32,652 nucleotides of DNA from an uncultured Eubacteriales bacterium (GTDB taxonomy: Bacteria; Bacillota; Clostridia; Oscillospirales; Ruminococcaceae). The notes under the pieces are model-generated. The model ran no database searches. It was not told the DNA's origin and saw only the letters and a list, made by a program, of their open reading frames with translations. The stretch spans positions 1 through 32,652 of the forward strand of contig CAUHFD010000006.1 of the NCBI GenBank assembly GCA_959605275.1, in the 5' to 3' direction. A program made the position numbers and the translations under genes. This document shows positions 8,766 through 17,649 of this stretch, one piece after another; positions within the stretch are counted from its first letter, which is position 1, and every line of letters begins with the position of its first letter.

Positions 8766-10448
8766 ATGAAAAAATGGAAATGTGTCAAACAAATTGCCGT
8801 TATTATCTTGTTGTGCGCCTCTTTTCTCTTGGCCGCCGGATGCAACGGCGATAATGGAGGTCTCTCGAGCGATGCGGATGAGAATCGTGTTTTAGACGAA
8901 AACGGCGTTTATTCCACGGGGTATCCTATTGTGGAAGACAAGTTGACATTATCGGTCATGACCTATGACTTCAACAATGGCAAAGACCCCAAAACCACCG
9001 AGCTCATTAAAAAGCTAGAAGACAAGACAAACATTCATCTTGAGTGGACCGTTACTGCTGGTACAGAGCATGCAGCAACAGCTTTGCAGGTGGCCTATGC
9101 TTCCGGTGAGTTGCCGGATATTATTACCGGTTATTATTGTGACTTGGCTTATCAATGGCCTTATATTCAAGAAGGAATGATTCAGCAATTAGATGACTTG
9201 ATTCCGAAATATGCACCGAACATAGAGAAAATGTTTCAGGAACAACCTTATTCCAAATACATGTCAACGGCACTGGACGGTAAAATCTATACCCTTCCTA
9301 ACGTTACGGTCAGTACTGCGTTGGATAACAGTATGGGCATGTTGATCAATACCAAATGGCTTGGCACTTTAGGGCTAAGTATGCCGAAAACAACTTCGGA
9401 ACTGGTTAATGTTCTGCGTGCTTTTAAAAACGGCGATCCGAATGGAAATGGAAAAAATGATGAAATTCCAATGTTGTTGCATACCGATCTTCCGACTGAA
9501 ATGTATGGTTGGTTTGGGGTTTCGTATAACAGTGAATTTCCTATGTATTTAAATGAGAAAGGAGAAGCAGCTTATGCACCATTGAGCGAGGGGTACAAAT
9601 CCACGTTGAAGTTTGCGGCATCTTTAGCAAACGAAGGACTGTTAGATACGAGATTCATCGGAGTAGACGACTTAAACGGCTACAAATCCGTAATCAATGC
9701 GTCAGTGGAAACGGTTGGTGTGATCGGCGGATGGAATGTCACCTTGTATGATATGGATAGTGAGCGGCAGTTATCAGATTATTCCTATCTGGATGTGATA
9801 GCCGCCGATAATGCAACATATGTTACTGCCGAATCCGGTTATCCTCATGTTTGGGCTGATAAAACTTTGATTTCCAGCAAATGTAAAAATGCTGCGGCAG
9901 CGTTGAGGTTATTGGATTTCTTTTACTCAGATGAAGGGGCGATGTGGGTCAACTACGGACCTCCCGGAGAAAAGAATGCATGGCATATTGATGCGAACGG
10001 AAAATATGTGAAGACATTGGAAAATTGTCCTTCTGACATGACCTCTTCTGCCTGGTTGAGTACATTGACTATCGGACAGAGCTTTCCGTGCTATATGAGT
10101 ACAAGGCTGGACGATTTGATTGTAGAAGATACTACCTCCGCAACTTATAAGATTAAAGCAAGAGATTATACCGAAAGAAATGAAAAACTCAAAAATTATA
10201 AATCGGCTCAAATACCGGATTTACGATACGATGAAGATGCCTTAACCTTTATTCAGGCACAAGGCAGAGTCATTCGTGATCCGATGGAAAATACAAGGCG
10301 TGCCGTCATTAAAGGCGAAAATAATATTGATGCTATTTGGAATACATATGTCACTGAAACGAATACGCACGGAGCAGCTAAATATGCGACATATGCTTCT
10401 GATGCATATAACAGTTTTAAAGATTGGCTGGCCAATAATGTTGGTTAA
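8766..10448 (+). CDS. Extracellular sugar-binding lipoprotein (LplA/YtcQ-type)
   Basis: The 560-residue protein follows an AAAAGGAG site. The lipobox LAAGC places the lipidated cysteine at residue 26, so it is tethered outside the membrane. The mature part begins with an acidic linker, then KLTLSVMTYDFNNG and a typical binding-protein pattern (TGYYCDLAYQWPYIQEGMI, YTLPNVT, LLINTKWLGTLG). A calcium-loop-like motif, DPNGNGKNDEI, lies at residues 224-234 and is common in the LplA branch. It ends a run of transporter genes and is the likely substrate receptor for the permeases at 4371 and 5351. The substrate is unknown; neighbouring enzymes suggest a mannose- or rhamnose-containing oligosaccharide. 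Confidence 0.9.
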   Translation: MKKWKCVKQIAVIILLCASFLLAAGCNGDNGGLSSDADENRVLDENGVYSTGYPIVEDKLTLSVMTYDFNNGKDPKTTELIKKLEDKTNIHLEWTVTAGTEHAATALQVAYASGELPDIITGYYCDLAYQWPYIQEGMIQQLDDLIPKYAPNIEKMFQEQPYSKYMSTALDGKIYTLPNVTVSTALDNSMGMLINTKWLGTLGLSMPKTTSELVNVLRAFKNGDPNGNGKNDEIPMLLHTDLPTEMYGWFGVSYNSEFPMYLNEKGEAAYAPLSEGYKSTLKFAASLANEGLLDTRFIGVDDLNGYKSVINASVETVGVIGGWNVTLYDMDSERQLSDYSYLDVIAADNATYVTAESGYPHVWADKTLISSKCKNAAAALRLLDFFYSDEGAMWVNYGPPGEKNAWHIDANGKYVKTLENCPSDMTSSAWLSTLTIGQSFPCYMSTRLDDLIVEDTTSATYKIKARDYTERNEKLKNYKSAQIPDLRYDEDALTFIQAQGRVIRDPMENTRRAVIKGENNIDAIWNTYVTETNTHGAAKYATYASDAYNSFKDWLANNVG

Positions 10449-10528
10449 GAAGTGAAATCACTCATTTTATTCGTGTACATTCATTTGTTTTATCAATTTT
10501 TATAAAAAATTCAAAGGAGTGGATCGAT

Positions 10529-13500
10529 TTGCCAAACACAGTATTGAGTAAAAGAATTATCGCAATGGTTTGTTCTTTCACAATGCTATTTGTGAGTTGT
10601 TTTTCAGGGCTTATGGTCGCACAGGCGAAAACAGAAGATTATGTACTTGATCTGAAAGGGTTGACCTCTGCCGGTATGGCTTGTACTACAGTGACTCAGA
10701 ATGCAAACGATGGTACGGCAACGGTGGATTATGAGGGCATGCTAGTTCTGAACTGGATGGCTTGGGATGCCGGTGTTTCCGGAGCCGTAGATTTTTCGGA
10801 TTACAGTTATCTGACTATGACAGTGAAGTTTAAGGACATGGCAGCAGCATATAATTCCAATCCATATGCACAGAATACTAATCATTATTTCAGTTTACAT
10901 AATGAAGGTGGAGTAGCCTTCACCGCCAACGGTGAGGTCGCAGCGGTGAATACCGCCGATCTGCAATCGGTGGCTCCATCAGATGAGTGGACGACGATAA
11001 GTCTGCCGATAGGCACTGCAAGCAATACGGCATTCTACTATTTGCGAACCGTGGTTGAAAGCTGTGGTACCGGTACTATGTATATCAAAGATATGCGGTT
11101 GACCGAGGATGACCGTACCCCGGTGAGCGATTATGTGCTTGATCTGCAAGGCTTAGGAGCAGGCAACGGAGCAACAACAGCGTCCTATGATGAAACAACC
11201 GGAATTTCTAAAATCGATTACAGCGGGCAGATGTGGCTGTATTGGGAACCTTGGAAAACAGATGCATGGGCAACCAGTCAGTCAGCGATAGATATTTCGA
11301 AGTATAAGTATTTGACCATGACGGTGCAGATGACAACGGGAAATCCGTTTGCGGTAGCGGCAAGTCCGATATTTAATCTCTGCAACGATGGAGGTCAGGC
11401 TATTAACAATCCGTGGACAGGAGCTACAGTAAATACGGCAGGACTGAAAGCGTTGTCGGCATCAGAAGATTGGGTAACCGTCAGCTTGCCGTTAGATACC
11501 ACGAATCTGCAATCTTTCTTCTATGCCATTATCCTCTGTGACAGCTGCGGAGCAGGTTCTCTGTCTGTAAAAGATATGCGGTTGACCGAGGATGACCGTA
11601 CCCCGGTGAGCGATTATGTGCTTGATCTGCAAGGCTTAGGAGCAGGCAACGGAGCAACAACAGCGTCCTATGATGAAACAACCGGAATTTCTAAAATCGA
11701 TTACAGCGGGCAGATGTGGCTGTATTGGGAACCTTGGAAAACAGATGCATGGGCAACCAGTCAGTCAGCGATAGATATTTCGAAGTATAAGTATTTGACC
11801 ATGACGGTGCAGATGACAACGGGAAATCCGTTTGCGGTAGCGGCAAGTCCGATATTTAATCTCTGCAACGATGGAGGTCAGGCTATTAACAATCCGTGGA
11901 CAGGAGCTACGGTAGATACAGCAGAATTAAAAGCATTGTCAGTATCAGAAGATTGGGTAACAGTGAGTTTACCATTGGACACAACAAGTTTGAGTTCATT
12001 CTTCTATGCAATTATTCTGTGCGACAGCTGTGGAGCTGGTTCTTTGTCGATTAAAGATATGCGTCTGACTGAGGACGATCGCGGAGGCGGTGGTTCCGGA
12101 GACGATTCCGACAGTGATTCTCCGATTAATGCCAAAGGTGAATATGTTTTAGATTTAAGTGCCGCTTTTGGAAGCGGAAACGGTGCGAACGGTGGTATAT
12201 TCACTTACGATGACACCACAAAAGAAGCAACCGTTGTGTTTGACGGACAATTTTGGGCTTATTGGACGCTGTGGGATACTTCTGTTTGGGCGAAAGATCA
12301 AAGCCCGATAGATATTTCAGATTATAACTATTTGACAATGAAAGTAAAATTAGAAAATGGAAATAATCCATTTGGCCAGACAGCTAATCCGATATTTAAT
12401 CTTGTCAATGACGGCGGTAAAGCAATCAATAATCCATGGACAGGAGTTCAAATCGGAACAGCAAAGTTAGAGGCAGTTGCGACCGATGATGATTGGGTAA
12501 CCCTTAGCCTGCCAATTGAAATTTCTGATTTGTCCTCGTTTTATTATTTTGTAATGCTCTGTGATATGTGCGGCTCCGGTACAATGAAATTTGCAGATAT
12601 GCGTTTGACTTCTGATGACTATACAGACGATGCGTTTAAAAACATTAAAGATGATACTGCAGATTCTGCCGGTAAGCTGCTGGCAAACGCTTGGTCAAGT
12701 GGATATGATTCGACTACAGTGACAACAGATGCACAGACCGGTGTTGTTACAGTTGATTATGATGGAATGTTATGGTTATATTGGAATGGCTGGAATGCCA
12801 AAGGATATACCGGTTCTGCTTATCCGATCGGTGACTATAAATATTTGACGATGACCATGAAAATGACAGACAGCAATCCGTTTGCAACAAGCAATGACTC
12901 TGTTTTTAATCTGTGTAATGATGGAGGCGTTGCCATTAATAATCCGGATAAAGGCGCATCTGTACAGTTGGATCTGTTAAAGAAAGTGGCTGCGGACGGA
13001 GAATGGTTTACGGTCAGCTTGCCGATAGACAGCAGTGTTTATACAGATTATTACTACGCTATGCTGAGAGCGCAGAACTGTGGTGTCGGACAGTTTCAGA
13101 TGAAGGATATATGTTTGACAGCAGACGATCGTACCAACGTTTACACCGGAGAACCTTGGGATGATAGCTATGGATATTGGTTGCAGGCTACCGGATGGGG
13201 TAATGGATATCCGCAGGGTTCAACTTTTGTAAAAGATATTACAAATGACACTTTAAACGTATCCATAACAGGACAGCCGATGTATTCATGGAGCGTTTGG
13301 GATACCGATGCCGGTGATAATGCGGTTGTTGATTTGTCTGATTATAAGTATCTTACTTTTCAGGTTAAAATGAATGGCGGAAATCCTTTTTCAACTGCAA
13401 AAGAGAAAGGAACGACAGTAGGATTCTTTGTCTGCGATGAAGGCGGTAAACAGATCACGGATCCCTGGAGTTTCGGAAGTGCTGTTTTGGATAATATTTG

Positions 13501-13930
13501 TGCAGTGAAGACGTCGGATGAGTGGGTGACCGTTAGCTTGTCTTTGAAAGATGTAGAACAATCTACCATGAGATATATTTATTTGTGTGCAGAAAACGTT
13601 GGTGATGGTTATGGCTTTGCTATCCGCAATATGTGCTTGACAGCCACTGATAAAACAACACAGGCGATCTTAGATCGTGTAGCTGCCGATAAGGAGACAA
13701 ATGATCCGAACGCTGAAGATGAATTTAATGACCCTGAGGATACCTTGGATAATTATACAAATGTTTCGGGTGGTTCCACCGGAACTGAAAGCCAAGATAA
13801 GACAGATAGTCAAGATAAAGCAGATACGCCGAACACAGGAGAAACAAAATATCCTGTTATTGCAGTACTGATGGCGATGGCTGCAATATTAGGCGGCAGA
13901 TTGATTTTGATTCGTAAAAAGAGAATTTGA
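10529..13930 (+). CDS. Sortase-anchored surface protein with six related modules of about 160 residues
   Basis: The 1133-residue protein starts at TTG; AAAGGAG at 10513-10519 with a 9-base spacer fixes this start. A signal peptide (about 1-33, VAQA-K) is followed by six modules at about 37-196, 201-358, 362-519, 538-698, 700-868 and 870-1044. Each has the same order of motifs: YVLDL at the start (weak in the last two), a W-rich centre (WLYWEPW type), SDYxYLTM, NPF, INNPWTG, DEWVTVSLP, and a closing cysteine-containing C-G-x-G-x-M-x-I-K-D-M-R-L-T. A GGGGSGDDSDSDS linker follows module 3. The end has TPNTGE (1100-1105), a hydrophobic helix and RKKRI, a sortase anchor with T instead of L. The modules look like beta-sandwiches; carbohydrate binding is inference. 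I do not recognise a named family. Confidence 0.85.
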   Translation: MPNTVLSKRIIAMVCSFTMLFVSCFSGLMVAQAKTEDYVLDLKGLTSAGMACTTVTQNANDGTATVDYEGMLVLNWMAWDAGVSGAVDFSDYSYLTMTVKFKDMAAAYNSNPYAQNTNHYFSLHNEGGVAFTANGEVAAVNTADLQSVAPSDEWTTISLPIGTASNTAFYYLRTVVESCGTGTMYIKDMRLTEDDRTPVSDYVLDLQGLGAGNGATTASYDETTGISKIDYSGQMWLYWEPWKTDAWATSQSAIDISKYKYLTMTVQMTTGNPFAVAASPIFNLCNDGGQAINNPWTGATVNTAGLKALSASEDWVTVSLPLDTTNLQSFFYAIILCDSCGAGSLSVKDMRLTEDDRTPVSDYVLDLQGLGAGNGATTASYDETTGISKIDYSGQMWLYWEPWKTDAWATSQSAIDISKYKYLTMTVQMTTGNPFAVAASPIFNLCNDGGQAINNPWTGATVDTAELKALSVSEDWVTVSLPLDTTSLSSFFYAIILCDSCGAGSLSIKDMRLTEDDRGGGGSGDDSDSDSPINAKGEYVLDLSAAFGSGNGANGGIFTYDDTTKEATVVFDGQFWAYWTLWDTSVWAKDQSPIDISDYNYLTMKVKLENGNNPFGQTANPIFNLVNDGGKAINNPWTGVQIGTAKLEAVATDDDWVTLSLPIEISDLSSFYYFVMLCDMCGSGTMKFADMRLTSDDYTDDAFKNIKDDTADSAGKLLANAWSSGYDSTTVTTDAQTGVVTVDYDGMLWLYWNGWNAKGYTGSAYPIGDYKYLTMTMKMTDSNPFATSNDSVFNLCNDGGVAINNPDKGASVQLDLLKKVAADGEWFTVSLPIDSSVYTDYYYAMLRAQNCGVGQFQMKDICLTADDRTNVYTGEPWDDSYGYWLQATGWGNGYPQGSTFVKDITNDTLNVSITGQPMYSWSVWDTDAGDNAVVDLSDYKYLTFQVKMNGGNPFSTAKEKGTTVGFFVCDEGGKQITDPWSFGSAVLDNICAVKTSDEWVTVSLSLKDVEQSTMRYIYLCAENVGDGYGFAIRNMCLTATDKTTQAILDRVAADKETNDPNAEDEFNDPEDTLDNYTNVSGGSTGTESQDKTDSQDKADTPNTGETKYPVIAVLMAMAAILGGRLILIRKKRI
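11087..11427 (+). repeat. Direct repeat copy 1, 341 bp, identical to 11570-11910
   Basis: By direct reading, 11087-11427 and 11570-11910 are identical, at a period of 483 bp (161 codons). The copies cover the first two thirds of modules 2 and 3 of the surface protein. From 11428 versus 11911 identity drops abruptly to roughly 70%, although the encoded proteins stay almost the same. Confidence 0.9.
11570..11910 (+). repeat. Direct repeat copy 2, 341 bp, identical to 11087-11427
   Basis: Second copy of the in-frame repeat. The left edge lies in the AAAGATATGCGG segment that closes the preceding module, and the right edge is in the codons just after PWTGAT. The sharp edges favour recent gene conversion or unequal crossing-over over slow divergence of a whole-module duplication. 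Confidence 0.9.
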
Positions 13931-13951
13931 TTGGAATGCTTCATTAAAGTG

Positions 13952-13981
13952 CTCTGCCCTTTCACACGATAAAGGGCAGAG
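13952..13981 (+). other. Strong intergenic hairpin between the two surface-protein genes
   Basis: CTCTGCCCTTT (13952-13962) pairs perfectly with AAAGGGCAGAG (13971-13981) across an 8-base loop. It is the only GC-rich hairpin in this part of the operon and begins 21 bases after the stop of the wall-anchored protein. No T-tract follows, so it is more likely an mRNA processing or stability element, or a partial terminator, than a standard intrinsic terminator. Confidence 0.55.
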
Positions 13982-14004
13982 ATAATCTACGAAAGGGTGA
14001 AAAT

Positions 14005-17000
14005 ATGAAACCGTATAAATGGTTATCTTGTTTTTTAGCAGCCTGTCTTACAGCTACTGTAATCAGCGGGTGCAATCCTCAAAGCAGTTCTGATAGTAGC
14101 AGCGCCACATCTTCCACCACTAGTTCACAATCGTCTGATGTATCTTCTGATATAAATTCTGATGTATCTTCGGAAGATACATCATCTGATCCTGAGAATG
14201 CTTCCGGCGAGAATAATCAAAATACCGCTAATAACAACAATACCGCTGTTGAGGACAATCTTGATGATACTCATACCGATAAAGATGATACAATAGATAA
14301 ATACCCGACTGATGGAAATAAGCCGAGTGATTCCGACGGAAATAGTTCCGATAATTTATCCAATAAAGATTGGACCACTCCAACAGTTCCAATTACAACG
14401 GTATCAAAATCAGAATTGGCTACATTGGCGAACCACTGGAACGGATTAGAAATTTCAAAATATAAAGAGACTTTTGATTCGTCTGTGGCAAGTGCAGAAT
14501 TCAAAGCGGAAAGTGCTGTTGTTTCAAAAATCACAGCGGCACTTTCAAGCGGGACTCCTGCTTTGCAAACACAAAAAGATAAAACCGGCTGGAACATGGA
14601 TAACGGAGGTACTGTATATCTTGATTTAAGCAGTGAAGCAAAATCGTCTTATGCAGATCGTCGAGTAGCGATTTTAGTGGATTACTATTCACCACGTAAT
14701 ACAACGGCGCTTAAGATCGATGTTTCCGGCAGCAGTAAATCTGTTATGCCGACTGCAAATAAAGATTGGAACAGAGGTATTATGGTGGTTGACATTGCAT
14801 CATTAAATAACGAAATCGATCAACATGATATCAAGGTTTCTGTCACAAACGGCTCTGCTGTTGTCGGAGCAGTTCGTGTGATGCCTTTGGATAAATCAGT
14901 AAAAGGAGTTGATAATGTGTTTCCAGTAACTCCGGTTTACGGTAGTGATCGAGCTACTGTCATTGCAGTGGCTTCTGTAAAACAGTTTGGCGCCATTGGC
15001 GATGGTAAAGTAGATGATACGGCGGCTTTTCAGGCAGCAGTGGATTATGCCGGAAATTTAGGCGGTGGTTCTGTTTACGTGCCTGAAGGGCATTATGCAA
15101 TTGCCGGACAATTAACGCTTCCTGCCAATGTGGCACTTGTAGGCGAGCTGGATATGCAAACACTGCAAAAAAGCAAGAAAGTTGTTGGAACAGTTTTAGA
15201 CCTTTATTACGGAAAAAATGATCCGAACGGCAAAACAGCTATTGTCATGAGTAATGGCAGTTCTGTCCAATATTTGGCTTTATGGTATCCGGAGCAACAG
15301 ATTGTGGACGGGAAAGCCATTCCTTATTCTTATACGCTTGGCGGCTCATATGTTACCGGTGGAGTCAGCTATGGTGTTGATATTGAAAATATTGCTTTGG
15401 TAAACAGCTACAATGGGATGAAGTTCGGCCCCAAATACAATGTGCTTGAGACAATTCGCAATGTATACGGCACTCCGTTAAACAACGGCTTTATTATGGA
15501 CTCAAATGCAGATTTGGCACGGATTGAAGGTGTTTATTTTTCTCCATCGTATTGGGCGAACAGTGGATTGAAAAATGCGCCGGATCAAAAATGGATTTTT
15601 AATTGTACTTTTCATAATGCTATTGCTTTTATATCAGAGCGTATTGACTGGACGTATATGTTTGATTTAGCAATTGACGGATATCATACAGGAATGCTGT
15701 TTCGTTTTTCCACAGGCAGTGTCGGAAATGGCGCCTCCAATGGAAGTCTATATAATTTAGATATTTATGATTGTTATTATGGTATAGATATTGCTTATAT
15801 GAATCAGATTGGCTTGGAAATTGCAAACAGCCGTATCTATTCCAGCGGTAGCGACTATGCGGCAGCAATCAGAGCGCATTCCGGTTTGGTGTCTACACTT
15901 GCACTCATGGATTGTGAACTGGGCGCTACTGGAAATCATGTGATTTATAGTTATAAGAAAGATACCTTAACCTTATCGAATTGTACTTTAAGTTTTATTG
16001 GAAATACTGCACACGGAGCTGCCATTTACAGCTATGCAGGTGCAGTATCGGCTACTGAATTAAAGTTCCGCCACGTTATTACCGAGTATCACTTCGGCAA
16101 GGATGTACCTTCTGCCCGGTTGTTAAATTGTGAGTCTCCGATTGTCAGAGATAAAACAGGTGGAAATGTTATTCAACAGACTGATAAGAGTATCAAAGTG
16201 AACAAAGCTTCATCTATTAATTTAAATCAAGCTCCGAATCATAAACCAACCGGAAAAGGATTTGTGGATATGACGGAACAGGTTTCAACTGGTGCGGAGA
16301 TTTCCACAGAATTACAAAATGCGCTGAACTCTTTGAAATCCACAGGCGGTATTGTCTATCTGCCTGCAGGTAGTTATCGTTTAGATAATCCAATTACGAT
16401 TCCGTCCGGTGTTGAACAGCGTGGCGCAATAGATGCTCCTGTTTACAATACATCAAAAGCTTCTATTATTAAGACCAACTATGCCCAAGGCAATGAAAAG
16501 GCTACGGCATTGATTACAATGCAGGAGCGTGCAGGGTTAGTAGGAATCAGTTTTGACCATGATCAGCAGGATTCAACCTCGGTGAAAGCTTATCCTTATG
16601 TAATTCGCGGTAATGGCAGTGATATTTATGTTAGAAATGTTTCTATGAACAGTTGCTACAACGGCATTGATTTTGCAACATATCGTTGTGATCGTCACAA
16701 TGTTCAGTCTTTCAGTGGAGTAATTTTGAATCAAGGTATTGTTGTTGGGGGCGGCAGCCAAAACGGTGTTATTCGTGACGTGCTGGTGAATCCTGTTTAT
16801 TGGAGCGGTCGTGGAACTTATAATGATGCTATGACATATGCGTTAAAGGATGCTGAGGGAATTGTTATTGGTGACAGTAATAACCAGTTATTGTACAGCA
16901 CTTTCTATTATGCAGCAGAAAAAGGTCTCGTGTTCCGTAGTGGATGTAAAAATTTAGTATCCATAACACATGGTACTGACTGTGCAGATTTAGGAATGTA

Positions 17001-17424
17001 TGCGGAAGGCAATTGCGGAACCATTGAATTAGTTAATTATCAGACTGCAAGCTGGACCGGAAAGGATGTGGCATACGTTGCAACAGCTGAGAGTTTTACC
17101 GGAACGTTAAATATTCACGGTATGCTCGGATGGGGCGGTCCGAATATCGGTTTGAATTTACAAGGCGGTACTGTCAATATTCGTCAGTGCAAAATGGTTC
17201 GATATGGGAGTCAAGCCGTAAATGTGGGAAAAGCAAACGTAACTTTAATAGGAATGCATTTATATCAGGATACTAGTGTTGATTCACCTTTGATTCCCAA
17301 TCTGATTCTTTCAGAACAAGCAAGATCATTGGTATTGGGAGCTACGATATTTGATAATGAACCCGCTGTCTTTGATTCCTCTGATGGCGCGTTAAACGGA
17401 CCTGATGCAGAACTAATTGGATAA
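14005..17424 (+). CDS. Surface lipoprotein with two pectate-lyase-3-like beta-helix domains
   Basis: The 1139-residue protein follows a GAAAGGG site. The lipobox VISGC puts the lipidated cysteine at 23, followed by a Ser/Asp/Asn-rich low-complexity linker to about residue 125 that would span the wall. A jelly-roll-like segment (about 130-310) precedes the first beta-helix, which opens with VKQFGAIGDGKVDDTAAFQA at about 324 and continues GGGSVYVPEGHYAIAG, the classic start of Pectate_lyase_3 / GH28-like / GH55-like proteins. A second helix starts at about 752 (GFVDMTEQ, then GGIVYLPAGSYRLDNPITIP). Tandem helices of this type recall GH55 beta-1,3-glucanases, but I cannot place catalytic residues. 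Polysaccharide cleavage at the cell surface is inference. It closes the first gene cluster. Confidence 0.8.
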   Translation: MKPYKWLSCFLAACLTATVISGCNPQSSSDSSSATSSTTSSQSSDVSSDINSDVSSEDTSSDPENASGENNQNTANNNNTAVEDNLDDTHTDKDDTIDKYPTDGNKPSDSDGNSSDNLSNKDWTTPTVPITTVSKSELATLANHWNGLEISKYKETFDSSVASAEFKAESAVVSKITAALSSGTPALQTQKDKTGWNMDNGGTVYLDLSSEAKSSYADRRVAILVDYYSPRNTTALKIDVSGSSKSVMPTANKDWNRGIMVVDIASLNNEIDQHDIKVSVTNGSAVVGAVRVMPLDKSVKGVDNVFPVTPVYGSDRATVIAVASVKQFGAIGDGKVDDTAAFQAAVDYAGNLGGGSVYVPEGHYAIAGQLTLPANVALVGELDMQTLQKSKKVVGTVLDLYYGKNDPNGKTAIVMSNGSSVQYLALWYPEQQIVDGKAIPYSYTLGGSYVTGGVSYGVDIENIALVNSYNGMKFGPKYNVLETIRNVYGTPLNNGFIMDSNADLARIEGVYFSPSYWANSGLKNAPDQKWIFNCTFHNAIAFISERIDWTYMFDLAIDGYHTGMLFRFSTGSVGNGASNGSLYNLDIYDCYYGIDIAYMNQIGLEIANSRIYSSGSDYAAAIRAHSGLVSTLALMDCELGATGNHVIYSYKKDTLTLSNCTLSFIGNTAHGAAIYSYAGAVSATELKFRHVITEYHFGKDVPSARLLNCESPIVRDKTGGNVIQQTDKSIKVNKASSINLNQAPNHKPTGKGFVDMTEQVSTGAEISTELQNALNSLKSTGGIVYLPAGSYRLDNPITIPSGVEQRGAIDAPVYNTSKASIIKTNYAQGNEKATALITMQERAGLVGISFDHDQQDSTSVKAYPYVIRGNGSDIYVRNVSMNSCYNGIDFATYRCDRHNVQSFSGVILNQGIVVGGGSQNGVIRDVLVNPVYWSGRGTYNDAMTYALKDAEGIVIGDSNNQLLYSTFYYAAEKGLVFRSGCKNLVSITHGTDCADLGMYAEGNCGTIELVNYQTASWTGKDVAYVATAESFTGTLNIHGMLGWGGPNIGLNLQGGTVNIRQCKMVRYGSQAVNVGKANVTLIGMHLYQDTSVDSPLIPNLILSEQARSLVLGATIFDNEPAVFDSSDGALNGPDAELIG

Positions 17425-17503
17425 ATGCAATTATATTATCTGAAGTGTTCATACTGTGATATAAATAAAGAGTGTTGTTGTATCAAGGATGTATAGTGAG
17501 ATT

Positions 17504-17557
17504 GAAAGCCTATTATATTATGTGATTTATATGATTTATATGATATGATAGGCTTTC
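17504..17557 (+). terminator. Possible terminator-like hairpin after the first cluster
   Basis: GAAAGCCTAT (17504-17513) pairs with ATAGGCTTTC (17548-17557), with a flanking T-A pair and a partly pairing AT-rich interior made of TTTATATGA repeats. It lies in the 225-bp gap between the beta-helix lipoprotein and the next gene. The 3' side is followed by ATCTATATAGG rather than a clean T-run, so terminator activity is only plausible. The rest of the gap shows no convincing promoter. Confidence 0.35.
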
Positions 17558-17649
17558 ATCTATATAGGACTATCATAACGCTTTGACCCACACGAACAAA
17601 GGGTTGGTGTCAAAACTACTAGTTTATTAATAATTAACGAGGAGAAAAA

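Noticed and set aside
11087..13640. Tandem repeats considered as a CRISPR or non-coding array
   Set aside because: The unit is 483 bp, in frame, and encodes a conserved protein module. There are no short spacers.
14161..14183. Perfect 11-base inverted repeat around a single G, with a related copy just upstream
   Set aside because: It lies in the Ser/Asp/Glu-rich linker, where alternating GAT, TCT, TCG, GAA and ACA codons easily produce palindromes. The one-base centre and coding position make an operator or terminator unlikely.
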